From Arabidopsis thaliana (Eukaryota; Streptophyta; Magnoliopsida; Brassicales; Brassicaceae), in assembly GCF_000001735.4 (NCBI RefSeq), contig NC_003071.7:12703151-12767150 (forward strand): a stretch of 64,000 nt of DNA, in the 5' to 3' direction. The notes beneath the pieces are model-generated. The model was not told where the DNA came from. It saw nothing but the letters and a program-made list of their open reading frames with translations, and did not search any database. This document shows positions 40,396 to 53,306 of this stretch, one piece after another; the stretch's first letter is position 1; the number at the start of each line of letters is the position of its first letter. Position numbers and translations under genes: made by a program.

Positions 40396-41446
40396 TTAGC
40401 TTTTTATTTTCGATGCCCTTAATAAAACAATACTTAATTTAGCATGAAAGACTAGTTACCAGTTATTTTTACCAATGTCCTAAAGATAGTCACATGCCAC
40501 TATCATTTTGCCGTGTGGGACTAATAAAAAAAATGTAGTGTTATAGAATACACATACATGTGTCTTCACTTTACATTATATACATTAAATTTTGATTGAT
40601 TTTTTTTCTTTTCTTTTCTAAATCAATTATGAATTTCTTTGAATGCAATTATAGATATAAACTTTTACTTTCTCAATAAAACTTTAGAGAAGACATTAAT
40701 AGAAGAAGTTTTATCTTAGCCAAATAAGAAAACATATATGTACATTTAGATATAAATCTATATAATATAAGATAAAATGATGAAACAAAGAAATGATGAG
40801 ATTGTGATTATATATGAACATGACATTGACCTTCTGTCACGGCGTCGTTTAAAGCTGAAAGTTAAAGAAGCAAATCCAACAAAAATTCTGACAAAAAGGC
40901 GCCCTTTTGTTTCTTTGAAATTTGGTGGGACCCACATGCTTTTGCAGACTAATAATAATTATTTTCTTCATCCGTTTGGCACACACACTCTCTTCCTTTA
41001 TTGCTTTTTGCGAAACTCCTCCTCTCTCTCACAATTGAATCAGGACGATCCAATTGAATCGCTATTTTTCTTCTCCTTCGTATGCCTGATCCCTGTGAGT
41101 ATTCTGCATTTAACATTCATCTTCACAATTGATTCTAATTCCTCTTTTGTTGTTTTCGATTGTTTGGAGATTTTAACTGATTTGAGTTTTTTTTTTTCTC
41201 TTTCTGGGGGTTGAATTGTGGTTGGGATTGGGAAAGTTGTTTTCTCGGTGAAAAATTAATTGAAAATCTGAGAAGATTGATTGCATATGCAGCAACTTAA
41301 GAAAACGTAAATGCAAATTTATCTCTGGTAACAACATTGTTTGTTGGTGATTTAATGTTTGCTCTCTACTCTTTGGTTTATGAAATTGCAGGATTGGTTT
41401 ATTAAGCGTCACTGTTGTTGGATTTTGAGGAAGATGAAAGCAAACA
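40396..41446. other. VLN1 upstream region with a 5'-UTR intron
   Basis: AT-rich to about 40880, then a pyrimidine-rich leader. A donor CCCT|GTGAGT at 41095 and an acceptor TTGCAG ending at 41391 outline a 297-nt 5'-UTR intron upstream of the villin ATG at 41447. The 145-codon frame from 40777 has no recognisable domain. Confidence 0.5.
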
Positions 41447-44400
41447 ATGTCTAGGCTAAGTAAAGACATTGATTCAGCGTTTCAAGGTGTTGGAACCAAA
41501 AGGTATATACTTGTTTATTAGAATCCATGGACATTTTTTTTGTTGTTTCTCATTATGTGTTTAAACCATTTTTGTTTGGGTATAGTGGCTTGGAGATTTG
41601 GTGCGTTTATAATAAACAGCTTATTTCTATCCCTAAGTCTTCTTTTGGAAAATTTCACTCTGGAAATGCATACCTTGTTCTTAGAGTAAGCTGTTTCTCT
41701 CACTTCATTTTTCTACTTGGGACAAATTAGTGTTCCTAATGATACTTAGTTTCTCATGGATATGTAGACGTTTTTGCGGAAGATCGAATCTCCCCAGTAT
41801 GACATTCACTATTGGCTAGGAATTGATGCAAATGAGGTTTGTATGATCACTAATGTACATTTTATACGATGGTTATGAAAATCTGGTGTTTTGAGATCGT
41901 TATGCCCATTTTACATGAAGGTGGATTCAATTTTGGCATCAGACAAAGCATTAGATTTAGATGCCGCACTTGGATGTTGTACGGTGCAATACCGTGAAGT
42001 TCAAGGTCAAGAGACTGAGAAGTTTCTCTCTTACTTCAAACCTTGTATTATACCTGTTGAAGGCAAGTATTCCCCAAAAACTGGAATTGCTGGCGAGACA
42101 TACCAAGTCACCTTGCTAAGGTGCAAGGGAGATCATGTTGTTCGTGTTAAAGAGGTAATATGTGTTTGCATTAGGATTCTTTGAAGCAAAAAGATAAAGT
42201 TGCAGTTTATTTACATTCTTCAAGCTGACTTTGATTGGTCAATCTATGCAAGGTGCCTTTTCTTCGGTCATCACTGAACCATGACGATGTCTTCATTCTG
42301 GATACTGCGTCAAAGGTTTTTCTTTTTGCTGGTTGTAACTCAAGCACTCAGGAAAAAGCTAAAGCGATGGAGGTTGTGGAATATATAAAGGATAACAAGC
42401 ATGACGGAAGATGTGAGGTCGCGACTATCGGTTAGATATTTTTCATGTTGAGCTCCTCTTTTTAGACTAAATGACTGAAAGAAAAGCGACAGCTGATCAT
42501 TTCGGTTTTTTTGTAGAGGATGGAAAATTTTCAGGTGATTCAGATGCTGGGGAATTCTGGTCTTTCTTTGGTGGTTATGCTCCCATTCCCAAGCTTTCAT
42601 CTTCTACCACCCAAGAACAAACTCAGACTCCATGTGCAGAATTGTTCTGGTGAGAATTGGCTTTATATACTCACAATGGTTTTGTTCTTTTCAACATTTA
42701 GCAGTAAAAGCCGAAATTCCTGTGCTTTGAGGACCTGCTGTTAATCCATTATTAATCATCTAAAGATCTTTGATTAACAGGATAGATACTAAGGGAAATC
42801 TACATCCAACTGGAACAAGTTCTTTGGACAAGGACATGCTTGAGAAGAACAAATGCTACATGCTGGACTGTCACAGTGAAGTATTTGTTTGGATGGGAAG
42901 AAACACATCACTTACAGAAAGGAAGACATCCATTTCTTCCTCAGAAGTAAGTAAATATTGGTAATATAACATTTTTACATGACTTTGGTGTCTTAATTTG
43001 TCGTTTCGCATGTGTTTCATTTAGTTTCTGCCAGAGCATCTGAGAGGCCATTCTTAATATATGATATGATGTTGCTTTGCTCTAGGAATTTCTACGAAAG
43101 GAGGGACGCTCGACGACCACAAGTTTAGTACTTCTAACAGAAGGACTAGAAAATGCCAGATTCAGGTCATTTTTTAACAAATGGCCTCAGACCGTGGAGT
43201 CTAGCCTCTACAATGAAGGTCGAGAAAAAGTGGCTGGTCTGTTTCATATTTCTCTGGTTCTGTAAAGAAGATAAAAAAATTTGCTTAAGAAACAAAAAGA
43301 TACTAAAGTAAAAATCTGAATACTTTTGTGCAGCGTTGTTCAAACAAAAAGGATATGACGTTGAGGAGCTTCCTGATGAAGAAGATGACCCTCTCTACAC
43401 AAACTGCCGAGACAACCTCAAGGTACCTCATACCAAACTGTCACATATCTGAGCATAAGCCTGAATAATGGGATTCTTTAACTAATTTCAGGTTTGGCGT
43501 GTAGATGGTGATGACGTCTCGCTTCTCTCTATTCCTGACCAGACAAAGCTATTCACCGGCGATTGCTATCTTGTGCAGTATAAATATACTTATAAAGAAA
43601 GAACCGAACATCTTTTATATGTATGGATCGGTTGTGAAAGCATACAGGTACGCAGGCTATATAGGCTTTGACATTTTTTTGTTTTCATATTTTTCTTTGT
43701 TCCACTATGAACTTCATTCTGTTTTTTGACTTCATTGCAGCAAGATAGAGCTGATGCCATAACCAATGCTAGTGCCATTGTTGGTACAACCAAGGGTGAA
43801 TCTGTACTGGTTAGTTCCTAGCCAGGGCCGAAAAAATAAATCACACGTTTTCTTTTCTTTTCTTTTTGGTTCAAGACTGTAAACCTACTGACCTGTTTCA
43901 TTCAACATTCTTTATCCAGTGTCATATATATCAGGGAAACGAACCTTCTCGGTTTTTTCCAATGTTCCAGTCACTGGTTGTTTTTAAGGGCGGTTTGAGT
44001 AGACGGTACAAAGTGCTTCTAGCAGAGAAGGAAAAGATAGGGGAAGAATATAATGAGAACAAGGCTTCTCTTTTCCGTGTTGTAGGAACAAGCCCAAGAA
44101 ACATGCAAGCAATCCAAGTGAATCTAGTGGGTTCTTTAGTACTTTCACTACTCTTACATACCTTTCACTATTTGTTAAGCAAATGAAAATCGTCCCCCCG
44201 CAGGTTGCAACCTCCTTGAACTCATCCTACTCTTACATTTTACAATATGGAGCTTCTGCCTTCACTTGGATTGGGAAACTTTCATCAGACTCTGATCATG
44301 AAGTTCTTGACAGAATGCTATATTTCCTTGATGTAAGTAACTTTTAGCTCTCAGCTGCTGTTTACTAAGTTCATGCCATACATTGATTCTGGTTTATTAA

Positions 44401-46324
44401 GGGTTATGTTCAGTATTACTAGTAACAAAATCTATTTCTTCGTTTCCGTCTGCAGACATCTTGTCAACCTATATACATCAGGGAAGGAAATGAAACAGAC
44501 ACATTTTGGAATTTGCTTGGTGGTAAGTCAGAGTACCCAAAAGAAAAGGAAATGAGAAAACAAATAGAAGAACCACATTTATTTACATGTTCATGCAGTT
44601 CAGGTAATGGTAAATATCTTTCAATTTCTTTTTATCATCTTACATTATTGTTTAGTTCTGCCTTGGTTCAGCTATAAATTAACGAAATAGTGGTCCACGA
44701 CTTTGGCTCTTCTGTTCAGATGTACTCAAGGTACTATTCATGTGTGTATTGATGCTATTATTTAAAGTGATTAGAGATCATCTGGGAATGAATACTCTTA
44801 TCTGATAGCCACTTTGTGCATGATTTTCAGGTGAAAGAAATATACAATTTTGTGCAAGATGATTTAACTACTGAAGATGTATTTCTATTGGACTGCCAAA
44901 GTGAAGTATATGTCTGGATTGGATCAAACTCAAACATAAAGTCGAAGGAAGAAGCTCTTACTCTTGGTCTGGTAATTTTCATCTTTGTTTGGCCTTCCAA
45001 GTGCTTTTTTTGCTGTTTACGGGTGGAACTTCAGTAAAAATGGGATCAAAACATCATATGGCATAAATAAATTTTAAGAATGGCGAACTCGGGGTTACCG
45101 AATATGGCTTCCTTTTTCAGTGTTTCTTAGTCCATTGTACTTATGAGATTGCAGAAATTCCTAGAGATGGATATACTGGAAGAAGGTCTAACCATGAGGA
45201 CTCCTGTATATGTTGTCACAGAAGGCCACGAGCCACCATTTTTCACCCGTTTCTTTGAGTGGGTTCCTGAAAAGGCAAACGTAAGAAATCTTTTCCCATC
45301 TTGAAGTCACCTCAAACCGAACGTTAGGAAATTCCAAAATGTTTTGATAGTAGTCTACTTAGTTTCAAGTTTTGGGTTTGTGTATACTTTCACTAATAAT
45401 ATGCGTGGAAACATTGCAGATGCATGGTAATTCATTTGAAAGGAAGCTTGCTAGTTTGAAAGGAAAGAAGACAAGCACTAAGGTCAGTCACAGCCAAATA
45501 TAAGAATGATCATTGTGTTTTTAAGTAGCTAAACATTTGTGCTTTCAGAGATCTAGTGGAAGCCAGTATAGATCACAGTCAAAGGATAATGCATCACGTG
45601 ATTTACAAAGTCGATCTGTGAGCTCAAACGGATCGGAGCGAGGAGTATCACCTTGCTCCAGCGAAAAGCTTTTGAGTTTGAGCTCTGCAGAAGACATGAC
45701 AAACAGCAGTAACTCAACTCCAGTTGTCAAAAAGCTTTTCTCAGAATCTCTTTTAGTGGATCCTAATGATGGTAAGGTTTCATATGTCAACCTTTTCACT
45801 GAGCGTCTTGGTTATATGACTCACAAGTATCAGAAAAGTATAACACAGTTTCAAGTTAACTCATTGATGAAAGCATTGTAGAAACAACAAACTATGTCAA
45901 TTTTCTTCTTTACTATTGGATCCTTCAAATCCTTATATCAAAGCACTGTTTTTTTATGCAGGAGTGGCGAGACAAGAGTCGAGTTCCAAGTCGGACATTT
46001 CTAAACAGAAGCCACGCGTTGGAATCAATAGCGATCTTAGTAGTCTAGAGTCACTTGCATATTCATATGAACAGCTCAGAGTTGATTCTCAGAAGCCAGT
46101 GACGGATATAGATGCAACAAGAAGAGAGGTAAAACCCTGCAATTTCATATAGAAATTTAGCTCTCTTATATACACCACATGAATACTTCAATGCAATTTT
46201 ATCTCTTCAGGCGTACTTAACAGAGAAAGAGTTTGAAGAGAGATTTGGAATGGCGAAATCTGAGTTCTATGCACTTCCAAAGTGGAAACAGAATAAACTC
46301 AAAATATCTCTTCATCTTTTCTAA
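41447..46324 (+). CDS. VLN1: Villin 1 (actin-filament bundling protein)
   Basis: About 20 exons from ATG 41447 (MSRLSKDIDSAFQGVGTKSG) to TAA at 46322-46324, about 900 residues; matches AT2G29890. First exons: 41447-41502, 41586-41685, 41768-41836, 41921-42154, 42253-42430. Six gelsolin-type repeats are recognisable, for example IESPQYDIHYWLGIDANE, HDDVFILDTASKVFLFAG, KCYMLDCHSEVFVWMGRN, GDCYLVQYKYTYKERTEH, SYSYILQYGASAFTWIGK and EDVFLLDCQSEVYVWIGS. A Ser-rich linker (exons near 45.5-46.1 kb) leads to a C-terminal villin headpiece (EAYLTEKEFEERFGM ... KLKISLHLF). VLN1 is known to bundle actin filaments independently of calcium. It acts on the cytosolic cytoskeleton. Confidence 0.93.
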
Positions 46325-46686
46325 AAACCTAGAGTAAGATCTTTGCAACAAAGCTATTTTTTTGGGTCTTACCAAATGTAAAAACTGTAATGTTTTTGTT
46401 TATTGCAATGACCTCCTGATATATAAGTTTGAGGCTAGCCTGTTACAAAATCACAACACCAAACAAAAAGACACCTAAATATGGACCACATGCCTTCATG
46501 GGTCATAGTTTCATACTGCAACCAAACGACGTCGTATTTGGGGAATGACTTGAATAAAACTCACAAAATTCAGTTCTTAATAAAAGAAATCTGAAAAAGG
46601 TACGACCTTTAGCTTCTTCTGATCCTTCATCATCTTCATCGAATTTGTCAATTTGACTTGCCAAAGCTGAAATCTTTGAGTACCCA

Positions 46687-47880
46687 ATGGATCGAAATCA
46701 AAGACCCAGAAGCATTTTGGATTCATTAGGTGAAGAACTCATCGCAATCCTCACACCTGTCTCGATTTGTATGTTCACCGTTGTTCTTCTGGTCTGTATC
46801 CTAAACTCCGACCCTTCTTCTTCCTCCGCTTCTTTCTCCTCTATAGCCACCGCAGCTTACTCTGAGAGCGATTCAGATTCCTCATGGGACAAATTCGTAG
46901 GTGCCCTTTTGAATTCTGTCGTCTTCGTCGCTGCAATCACTGTTGCAACATTTGTTCTCGTCCTTCTCTTTTATCTCCGATGTGTTAAATTCTTGAAATT
47001 CTACATGGGTTTCTCAGCTTTTATCGTTTTAGGGAACTTAGGTGGAGAAATCTTAGTTTTATTGATAGATCGATTTAGATTCCCGATTGATTCTATCACG
47101 TTTTTGATACTTCTCTTCAATTTCTCCGTCGTTGGTGTTTTCGCTGTGTTCATGTCGAAGTTTTCGATTTTGATCACTCAAGGTTACTTGGTTTGGATTG
47201 GTGTTTTAGTTGCTTACTTCTTCACGTTGTTACCTGAATGGACTACTTGGGTTCTTCTCGTAGCTTTGGCACTTTATGACATTGCTGCTGTTCTTTTACC
47301 TGTTGGTCCATTACGTCTTCTTGTTGAAATGGCTATATCTAGAGACGAAGACATCCCGGCTTTGGTTTACGAAGCACGGCCTGTGATCCGAAATGATTCC
47401 CGTTCGGTTCAGAGAAGAGTTTGGAGAGAACAAAGATCTAGCCAGAACAACGCTAATCGAAATGAAGTAAGGGTGGTTGAATCAGCAGAAGTAGAAGAAG
47501 AACATGTTGGTTCAAGTGAAAGAGCAGAGATATCTGTGCCGTTGATTGATAGAAGACCTGAGCAAGCTGAGAATTCAGAGACTTTTCTTGAAGGAATTGG
47601 GTTGGGATCATCAGGTGCTATCAAGTTAGGGCTTGGGGATTTCATCTTCTATAGTGTTTTGGTTGGAAGAGCTGCAATGTATGATCTGATGACGGTTTAC
47701 GCTTGTTACTTGGCGATCATAGCTGGTTTAGGGATCACATTGATGCTATTGTCTGTGTATCAGAAGGCTTTACCAGCTCTTCCTGTATCGATCATGTTAG
47801 GTGTTGTGTTTTACTTTTTGGCGCGGTTGTTGCTTGAAGTTTTCGTTGTGCAATGTTCTTCTAACCTTGTGATGTTCTAA
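46687..47880 (+). CDS. PS2: Presenilin, catalytic subunit of gamma-secretase
   Basis: Single-exon gene of 397 residues; matches AT2G29900 (presenilin-2). A multi-pass membrane aspartyl protease of ER/Golgi/endosomal membranes. Catalytic Asp198 lies in LYDIAAVLLP (TM6) and Asp318 in GLGDFIFYS (TM7, the GxGD motif). The PAL motif is at 363-365 (ALPALPVSIMLG, TM9). A hydrophilic loop of about 100 residues (about 217-310) separates TM6 and TM7, as expected; it is Glu/Arg-rich and shorter than in animals. All catalytic motifs are intact. Absence of introns contrasts with the neighbouring villin gene. It is transcribed convergently with the F-box gene downstream; the coding ends are 219 nt apart. 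Confidence 0.95.
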   Translation: MDRNQRPRSILDSLGEELIAILTPVSICMFTVVLLVCILNSDPSSSSASFSSIATAAYSESDSDSSWDKFVGALLNSVVFVAAITVATFVLVLLFYLRCVKFLKFYMGFSAFIVLGNLGGEILVLLIDRFRFPIDSITFLILLFNFSVVGVFAVFMSKFSILITQGYLVWIGVLVAYFFTLLPEWTTWVLLVALALYDIAAVLLPVGPLRLLVEMAISRDEDIPALVYEARPVIRNDSRSVQRRVWREQRSSQNNANRNEVRVVESAEVEEEHVGSSERAEISVPLIDRRPEQAENSETFLEGIGLGSSGAIKLGLGDFIFYSVLVGRAAMYDLMTVYACYLAIIAGLGITLMLLSVYQKALPALPVSIMLGVVFYFLARLLLEVFVVQCSSNLVMF

Positions 47881-48099
47881 CTGTATGGAATGTGAAAGGG
47901 TGGTTTTGAGTACAGTTTCATTTGTTTCGTCAAAACAATTTTGTTGGTTTGATTGATGTATCATTTGTATAGTGTGCTCGTCCTAGACTTTGAGTTCAAA
48001 TCAAGTTTTTTTATAAATTAAAATTAGAATTTGATACACATGTTTTGCATCACGTAAATAAACAAAGTCTAACAAGTAAATAGATGAGGAGAAGATAAA

Positions 48100-49680
48100 T
48101 CAGAAGAAATGGATTCTACAGTTTGATGAAACTCTGGGAAGCTTCATAAGAGCATCAGTGATTCTGAGGTATTTGTTGTCAACATCGTTGTCTTCTCGGT
48201 GATTCATTTCAACACCAACATTGACAGTTTCAAGACATTTCAAATTTCCCAAGAAATGCCTCATCTGTTTCAGCTCTCTACATGTACCTTGATACCCTGA
48301 AATATGTAGCACCTTCACTTGACAAGTCGATAAACAGCATATTCCCAATTCCTTCTTCTTCTTCTTCATCCTCTTAGGTATACAAGGGCAGGCGTCCCCG
48401 CATCTACGTGTAACTTGGTGCACAAGACCCTGATACCAAAAAGGAATATTGATGTACAATAATAGATAGCCTAGGAAAGAAATAGAACTGTGTTGATCGG
48501 ACGAGAATAATGATATACCTTGATGACTAAAGTCTCTAGGTTAGGAGACTTATTGATGAGAAGTGGCAACACTGGCCAGCCTCTTTTTTGGCACTCTCAA
48601 AAGATAAAGTAAGGAGGTTGTGAAACACCGGCATTGATTTACAACAAAAGTAGAACACCTGGATTTTAAATATCACACAATAAGAAGACTTTGCAAGCTA
48701 GAATGCACTTCAAATTGAAACAATAACAAGTAGGGGAAACTAACCTCGAGAGAATCAGGAGACAAGTGAAGGGTTTTAATGTTGCTTAGTCCTGTAACCA
48801 GATTGGTAACATCACCCAAAATAGGATCATCTGGATATTCCTCATCATCATAAACACTATCACAGTCACCATAACCACCAGCCTTCTCATCTCTAAGGCG
48901 CTCCCATGATCGAAGATCGAGTCTAGCTTCTACAAGGGAACCTAAATCAACCTCATACCAATCCGGGACATAGCTAGAATAGTCAAGGTACACGAGATTT
49001 GGTGTCCGGAACCAACAACCATCGTGTGCCTCACGGTAATTGGGAAAATGGTGAACGATGGTTAGTCGTTTGATGGAAGGACTCGAAACTAGCGCATTCC
49101 AAACCGGGGGAATTTCAATTTCATCATTACGTAGTAAGAATTCCTCAAGCAAAGGGCAGCCAGAGATGAAAAGTTCATACATATCAGAATCTACAAACGT
49201 CATTAGAACGAGAGAGAGTGTTTTAAGCTTTGGGAAAAACACGCCACCAGGAGGAAGAAGACCATCAGGAGAAAACCCACCGGTTATAGTGAGCTCAACA
49301 AGTGTGTTGCTCGTGAAGAACTCAGTGTCTATAGTATACAAACTTTGAGCGTTCAAGTAAAGTTGCAAGCAGCCGCGCTCGAGGAAACTGCGAATCCAAG
49401 TGTTCACTTGAGACTCGCCATACTGAAATTCATTATTCAGAGAGGTTCTCTTAATGGTGGTAGAATTTGTTAAGAGGGCAAGTGTTTTATCTATGAATTC
49501 AGGGAAGCCTCCAGGACCACCAATTGCGTCATTGATATCAAGCTTGTCTACAAGAGCAGGCAGATTGTTCCACCTTTTAGACAGAACAGCTGTGGAAGCA
49601 GCACGTTTTGTCGGAAGCAAAGACAGGACTTTGCCAAGAATTTCATCTGGCAGACTGCTAATTAAATCTCTGGAACCCAT
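48100..49680 (-). CDS. F-box/RNI (LRR-type) protein with a 1-nt deletion in exon 2
   Basis: Probably AT2G29910. Exon 1 48745-49680 starts [20 protein letters not shown] (F-box at about residues 7-50), then LRR-like repeats ([52 protein letters not shown]). Exon 2 48519-48658 is 140 nt, while the matching exon of the neighbouring paralogue (53781-53921) is 141 nt. The missing base falls in the ES.KK/GW region and throws exon 2 out of frame before the [12 protein letters not shown]-coding part. Exon 3 48100-48429 ([16 protein letters not shown] ... SSNCRIHFF) is open in its original frame. Thus the full-length F-box/RNI protein cannot be made by the paralogue's splicing; a truncated protein or different splicing is implied. 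Confidence 0.75.
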
Positions 49681-50065
49681 ATATAGAACCTATACAAGGA
49701 GAATCAAAAAAAAAATCGATTATTAGAACCCAAATTAAGTTCAGACAGGTAAAATCAACAGATCTAATTGATCAAATTGGTGATGATTTGAGATTTTAAT
49801 AAGAAAATTAAACGTTAACTTACGACTGGAAACGAAACGCAAAAGAAGGGATGTGAAAGAAGAAGCTTGCTTTTGGGTGAACAGGAAGATCAAAGAAACA
49901 GCTTACTTTTTGGGTGACGACGACAATGGATTTCTCAAGAGAGAGAGAGTCGGACAACGAGAACTCCATTTTTTTTTTTTTTTCCTCTCTTATATATAAT
50001 AATAAGATAGCGATGTCACCTTTTTTTGTTTTTCTCAACAATCGATAATCCCTGGATTCTAACAT

Positions 50066-51100
50066 GGTTTATAGTTTTTGATTTTCCAAAAAAACCATTT
50101 TAATATATTTTTTTCCTTTTCCAATTTAATAGTTGTGGTGGTGGGTTCTTTTCCATGAATGGGTGGATGCTGTTTTGTAAGTCAGTCTTTGGAATTGGTT
50201 TCTAGTTTTTCGATTTTAGATTTTGATTTTTGAGAAAAAATAATATAAATAAGGTCAAATTTTGAATTTTAAATAATGCAAACGTATTTTCCTAAATTTT
50301 AGGGACACCAAATTTTATAAACTTGACTGGTTCGACATATTAATAGTTTTTGAAAAAACAAAAACCAAAAACTCTTCTAAAACCTATAGTTTTTAGTTAT
50401 TGGATTTTACAAAATAAAGAAATAAAAAATATACAATTGTCAAGTTAAGAATTTTGTTTAGGAAAAGTGAAAAGTCAAATAAAATGGAATTTAGATTGTC
50501 AATGAAGATTGTTAAAATCTTCCCAAAACTAGAACCAACTTTTCCAAAATCTTGAATGAGTAAAAAATGAGTTTTTTAAAAACAAAAACTAGTAAAACAT
50601 TCAAGGCCAATCAAGGATCCTAAAAAAATAGAAAACTCAGTTTTTGATGGCTTTTACAAATTTTTAAACAAAATCCAAAATCTATTTCCAAAAGATTTTG
50701 AGAATGTGATGCAACTTCTTTTTGTTTTTCACTTTTTTTTTTACTTTGATCAATTTCCTAAATCTTTTAGTGCTCAATCTTTTGTTCTAGGCAAAAATTA
50801 GTGGGCCAAGCGAGAATGGCTACCAGGTCATTTCGGTCTATTGTTATAATGGCCGAAATGTTGATAATGTGTAATCAACGAGGGTTAAAAAGAAGCAAGA
50901 TAATTTGGTCGCCGGTTGAGCATAACATGTTATCATTCATGCTATAACCAACCAAACTGTATTATACCTAAACGAAGCCTCTTATAAAATTGGCATGTAG
51001 AGTGAAGTGAGCCACTCAAACCAAAATATGTACAAAATTAGCAATGGAAGCAGCAAAAAGAATCACACTACAAGTTTCAGCTCACAACATGTAATGTAGC
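50066..51100. other. AT-rich intergenic DNA
   Basis: Low-complexity, rich in TTTTTGATTTT and AAAACCAAAAACT motifs on both strands, so locally self-complementary. No open frame or transposon terminus identified. Confidence 0.4.
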
Positions 51101-51122
51101 TTATCTAAACACCCTAGAAAAG

Positions 51123-51257
51123 AAGCTATAATATTTGCCACTAAAAATACGCTATAATATTTGCCACTAGACAATCGCTATAATATTCACCACCAAACAC
51201 CAGTCACATAGTCTGTGATAAGGCACTAAACACCAGTCCTATAGTCTGTGATAAGAT
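51123..51257. repeat. Two short tandem repeats
   Basis: GCTATAATATTTGCCACTA occurs three times with slight change (about 51125, 51151, 51177). It is followed by two copies of AACACCAGTC.(A/C)ATAGTCTGTGATAAG (about 51198-51224 and 51231-51257). Adjacent but unrelated units. Confidence 0.8.
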
Positions 51258-51889
51258 TTTGTCCCAGTTGATTCTTCTCTACAGACTTTGAACCATACTT
51301 TTCTCTATAGAAAGGAGACCTTGCAGTCTTCATTGCTCCTGTTATGGCAAAGCCAAAAAACAAAAACAAAAGTGCGAATCAACAACACAGTAATTATCTA
51401 CAAATTCTCTGTTTTTGAAGCAACGACTTAATCCTGTTTCTTTTTCCCAGGCCATTACATCGTCTGTGATAACAGTTCCTTCCATTGGTTTCTTCTTGTG
51501 AGAAAATTAAACCAGCAAATAGGACTTTATATAGTTACCGGGGTGAGAGATGATATAACTTTTATGTCAAAAAAATGAACCTTCTTGGTGTTATCTTATC
51601 TACGTATGTATGATGAGACTCTTATGTCTGATTTGTTGTGTAGGAAATCACATGGCAACAACTTGATTATCTTCGGACAACAAGTGATGCAGATATATGT
51701 CTAAAATCGTACATGGTTTGCACCTTTTGTGTTGTGAGTAATATTTTTTATATATCATCCACATATAAATTGGGCAATTTCCATTATTTGTGCATAACAA
51801 TATAATTTATCAAATAGAAATTTATCTTATTTCATTGTTTCTCGAATCTTGATACTATTTATCTATAGTACGGTAAGACTCTAATGTTA

Positions 51890-52215
51890 TTACTGCAGCA
51901 CTCGGACCCAGATTCTGATCTTGACTTTGAGCTCCTGCTACTTCACCAAGATCATGATCTTGAACTGCTGCTCACAGATTCTGATCTTGACCTTGAGCTG
52001 CTGCTACTTCACCAAGATCATGATCTTGAACTGCTGCTCACGGATTCTGATTTTGACCTTGAGCTGCTGCCACTTCACCAAGATCATGACCTTGAACTGC
52101 TGCTCCCGGATTCTGAGTTTGACTTTGAACTGCTGCCACTTCACCAAAGTTATGACTTTGAGCTGCTGCTTCCAGATTCTGAGTTTGACCTTGATCTGCT
52201 GTGCTTGGTGATCTT
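51890..52215 (+). repeat. 66-bp (2 x 33-bp) coding-like minisatellite
   Basis: About 4.8 units of 66 bp. Each unit holds two related 33-bp halves: CTTGAACTGCTGCTC.. and CTTGAGCTGCTGC.ACTTCA. In frame from 51884 it translates as alternating 11-residue modules LELLLTDSDLD and LELLLLHQDHD with variants (LELLLPDSEFD, FELLPLHQSYD); the second plus-strand frame is also open. Units have diverged mostly without breaking either frame. Whether it is expressed (for example as AT2G29920) cannot be told from sequence. Confidence 0.85.
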
Positions 52216-52235
52216 TTTGGTAATAAATTTTTAAT

Positions 52236-53306
52236 GCAAAGTATTATTATATAACTTTTTTTTATCTTTTTTTAACAGAAATGTTCTTTTATTTTTATTT
52301 TTAGTTTAGTTGAAATTATTAAAAATAATCTATAATGCAAAAGTACTACTATATAATTATTTTTATTTTTAGTAATGTAAAAGTACTAATGTATCACTTT
52401 TTCATTTACATCATTTTTTATATTTTGGTAAAAAAAATTATATGTTTGATGATAGTTATTAAATATTATCATATGAAATTTTAATGTTGTGGTTTCTAAA
52501 ACTTTTAAATTACAACGAAAGTAATATTTTTTATTTCAAATATACAATTTGAAAAATTAGAACGTCAATATTTAATTGAAAGTGTTTGTTAGAGAGAGAG
52601 CTTAACCATTTAGCTTAAGAAAATAAGTTAATTTTGTTTAGAAAATCTATCTGAAGTCCATTTTGGCTCTCTCATTTATGCATTAATCTTCCACCAATGA
52701 AATCAGGTTTGAAAGTTGTTTTTCTCTTACTTCTCTTTATTTGAGTACTTTGCGTAGAATTTGGTTCATAGCTTCAACCACAATAATCTGACTTTTAGGT
52801 TTTGTATCTTAAGTAATTAAGAACTTGCTGTTTAATTCAGTAGAAAAGACAAAACTGAACAACATATGTTTCAGCAACAGCAATACAGATCTAATTAATT
52901 ATATAAATGAAGTGGGAACTCTATCAAATGGAGCGTAAAGAGGAGATTAAGCTTAAAATGAACAAAAACAAACTGTTTTATGACAAAATTCTCTCTGCCT
53001 TTGTTCATTTGCCTTTACTAGTTTATATAGACAACAAAGAAGAAGGAAACAGCAATTAAAATGGCAGTGCTCTTCAAACTAGGAGGACAACTTTCTCCTT
53101 ATTCTCATAATAACAAAGACTTTAATAAGCAAAAAAAATAACACAAAGAGTTGATCACTAGATGAGAATTCTCATTAGTGACCACTTTCTCTTTATGCTT
53201 TCCCTAAATAAATAGCAAAATATTGATTACCTTCGTAGAGAAAAAAAGTTTATCTTCTAAAAGATTTAGTTTTGGCATGTTAATGATTCAGTTTTCAAAT
53301 GAGAAA
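52236..53306. other. Intergenic DNA downstream of the second F-box/RNI gene
   Basis: AT-rich; no open frame over ~60 codons with a recognisable feature. About 53000-53306 should hold that gene's 3'-UTR and terminator. Confidence 0.4.

Noticed and set aside
40777-41214. 145-codon frame upstream of villin
   Set aside because: Overlaps the inferred 5'-UTR intron and leader of VLN1; no domain.
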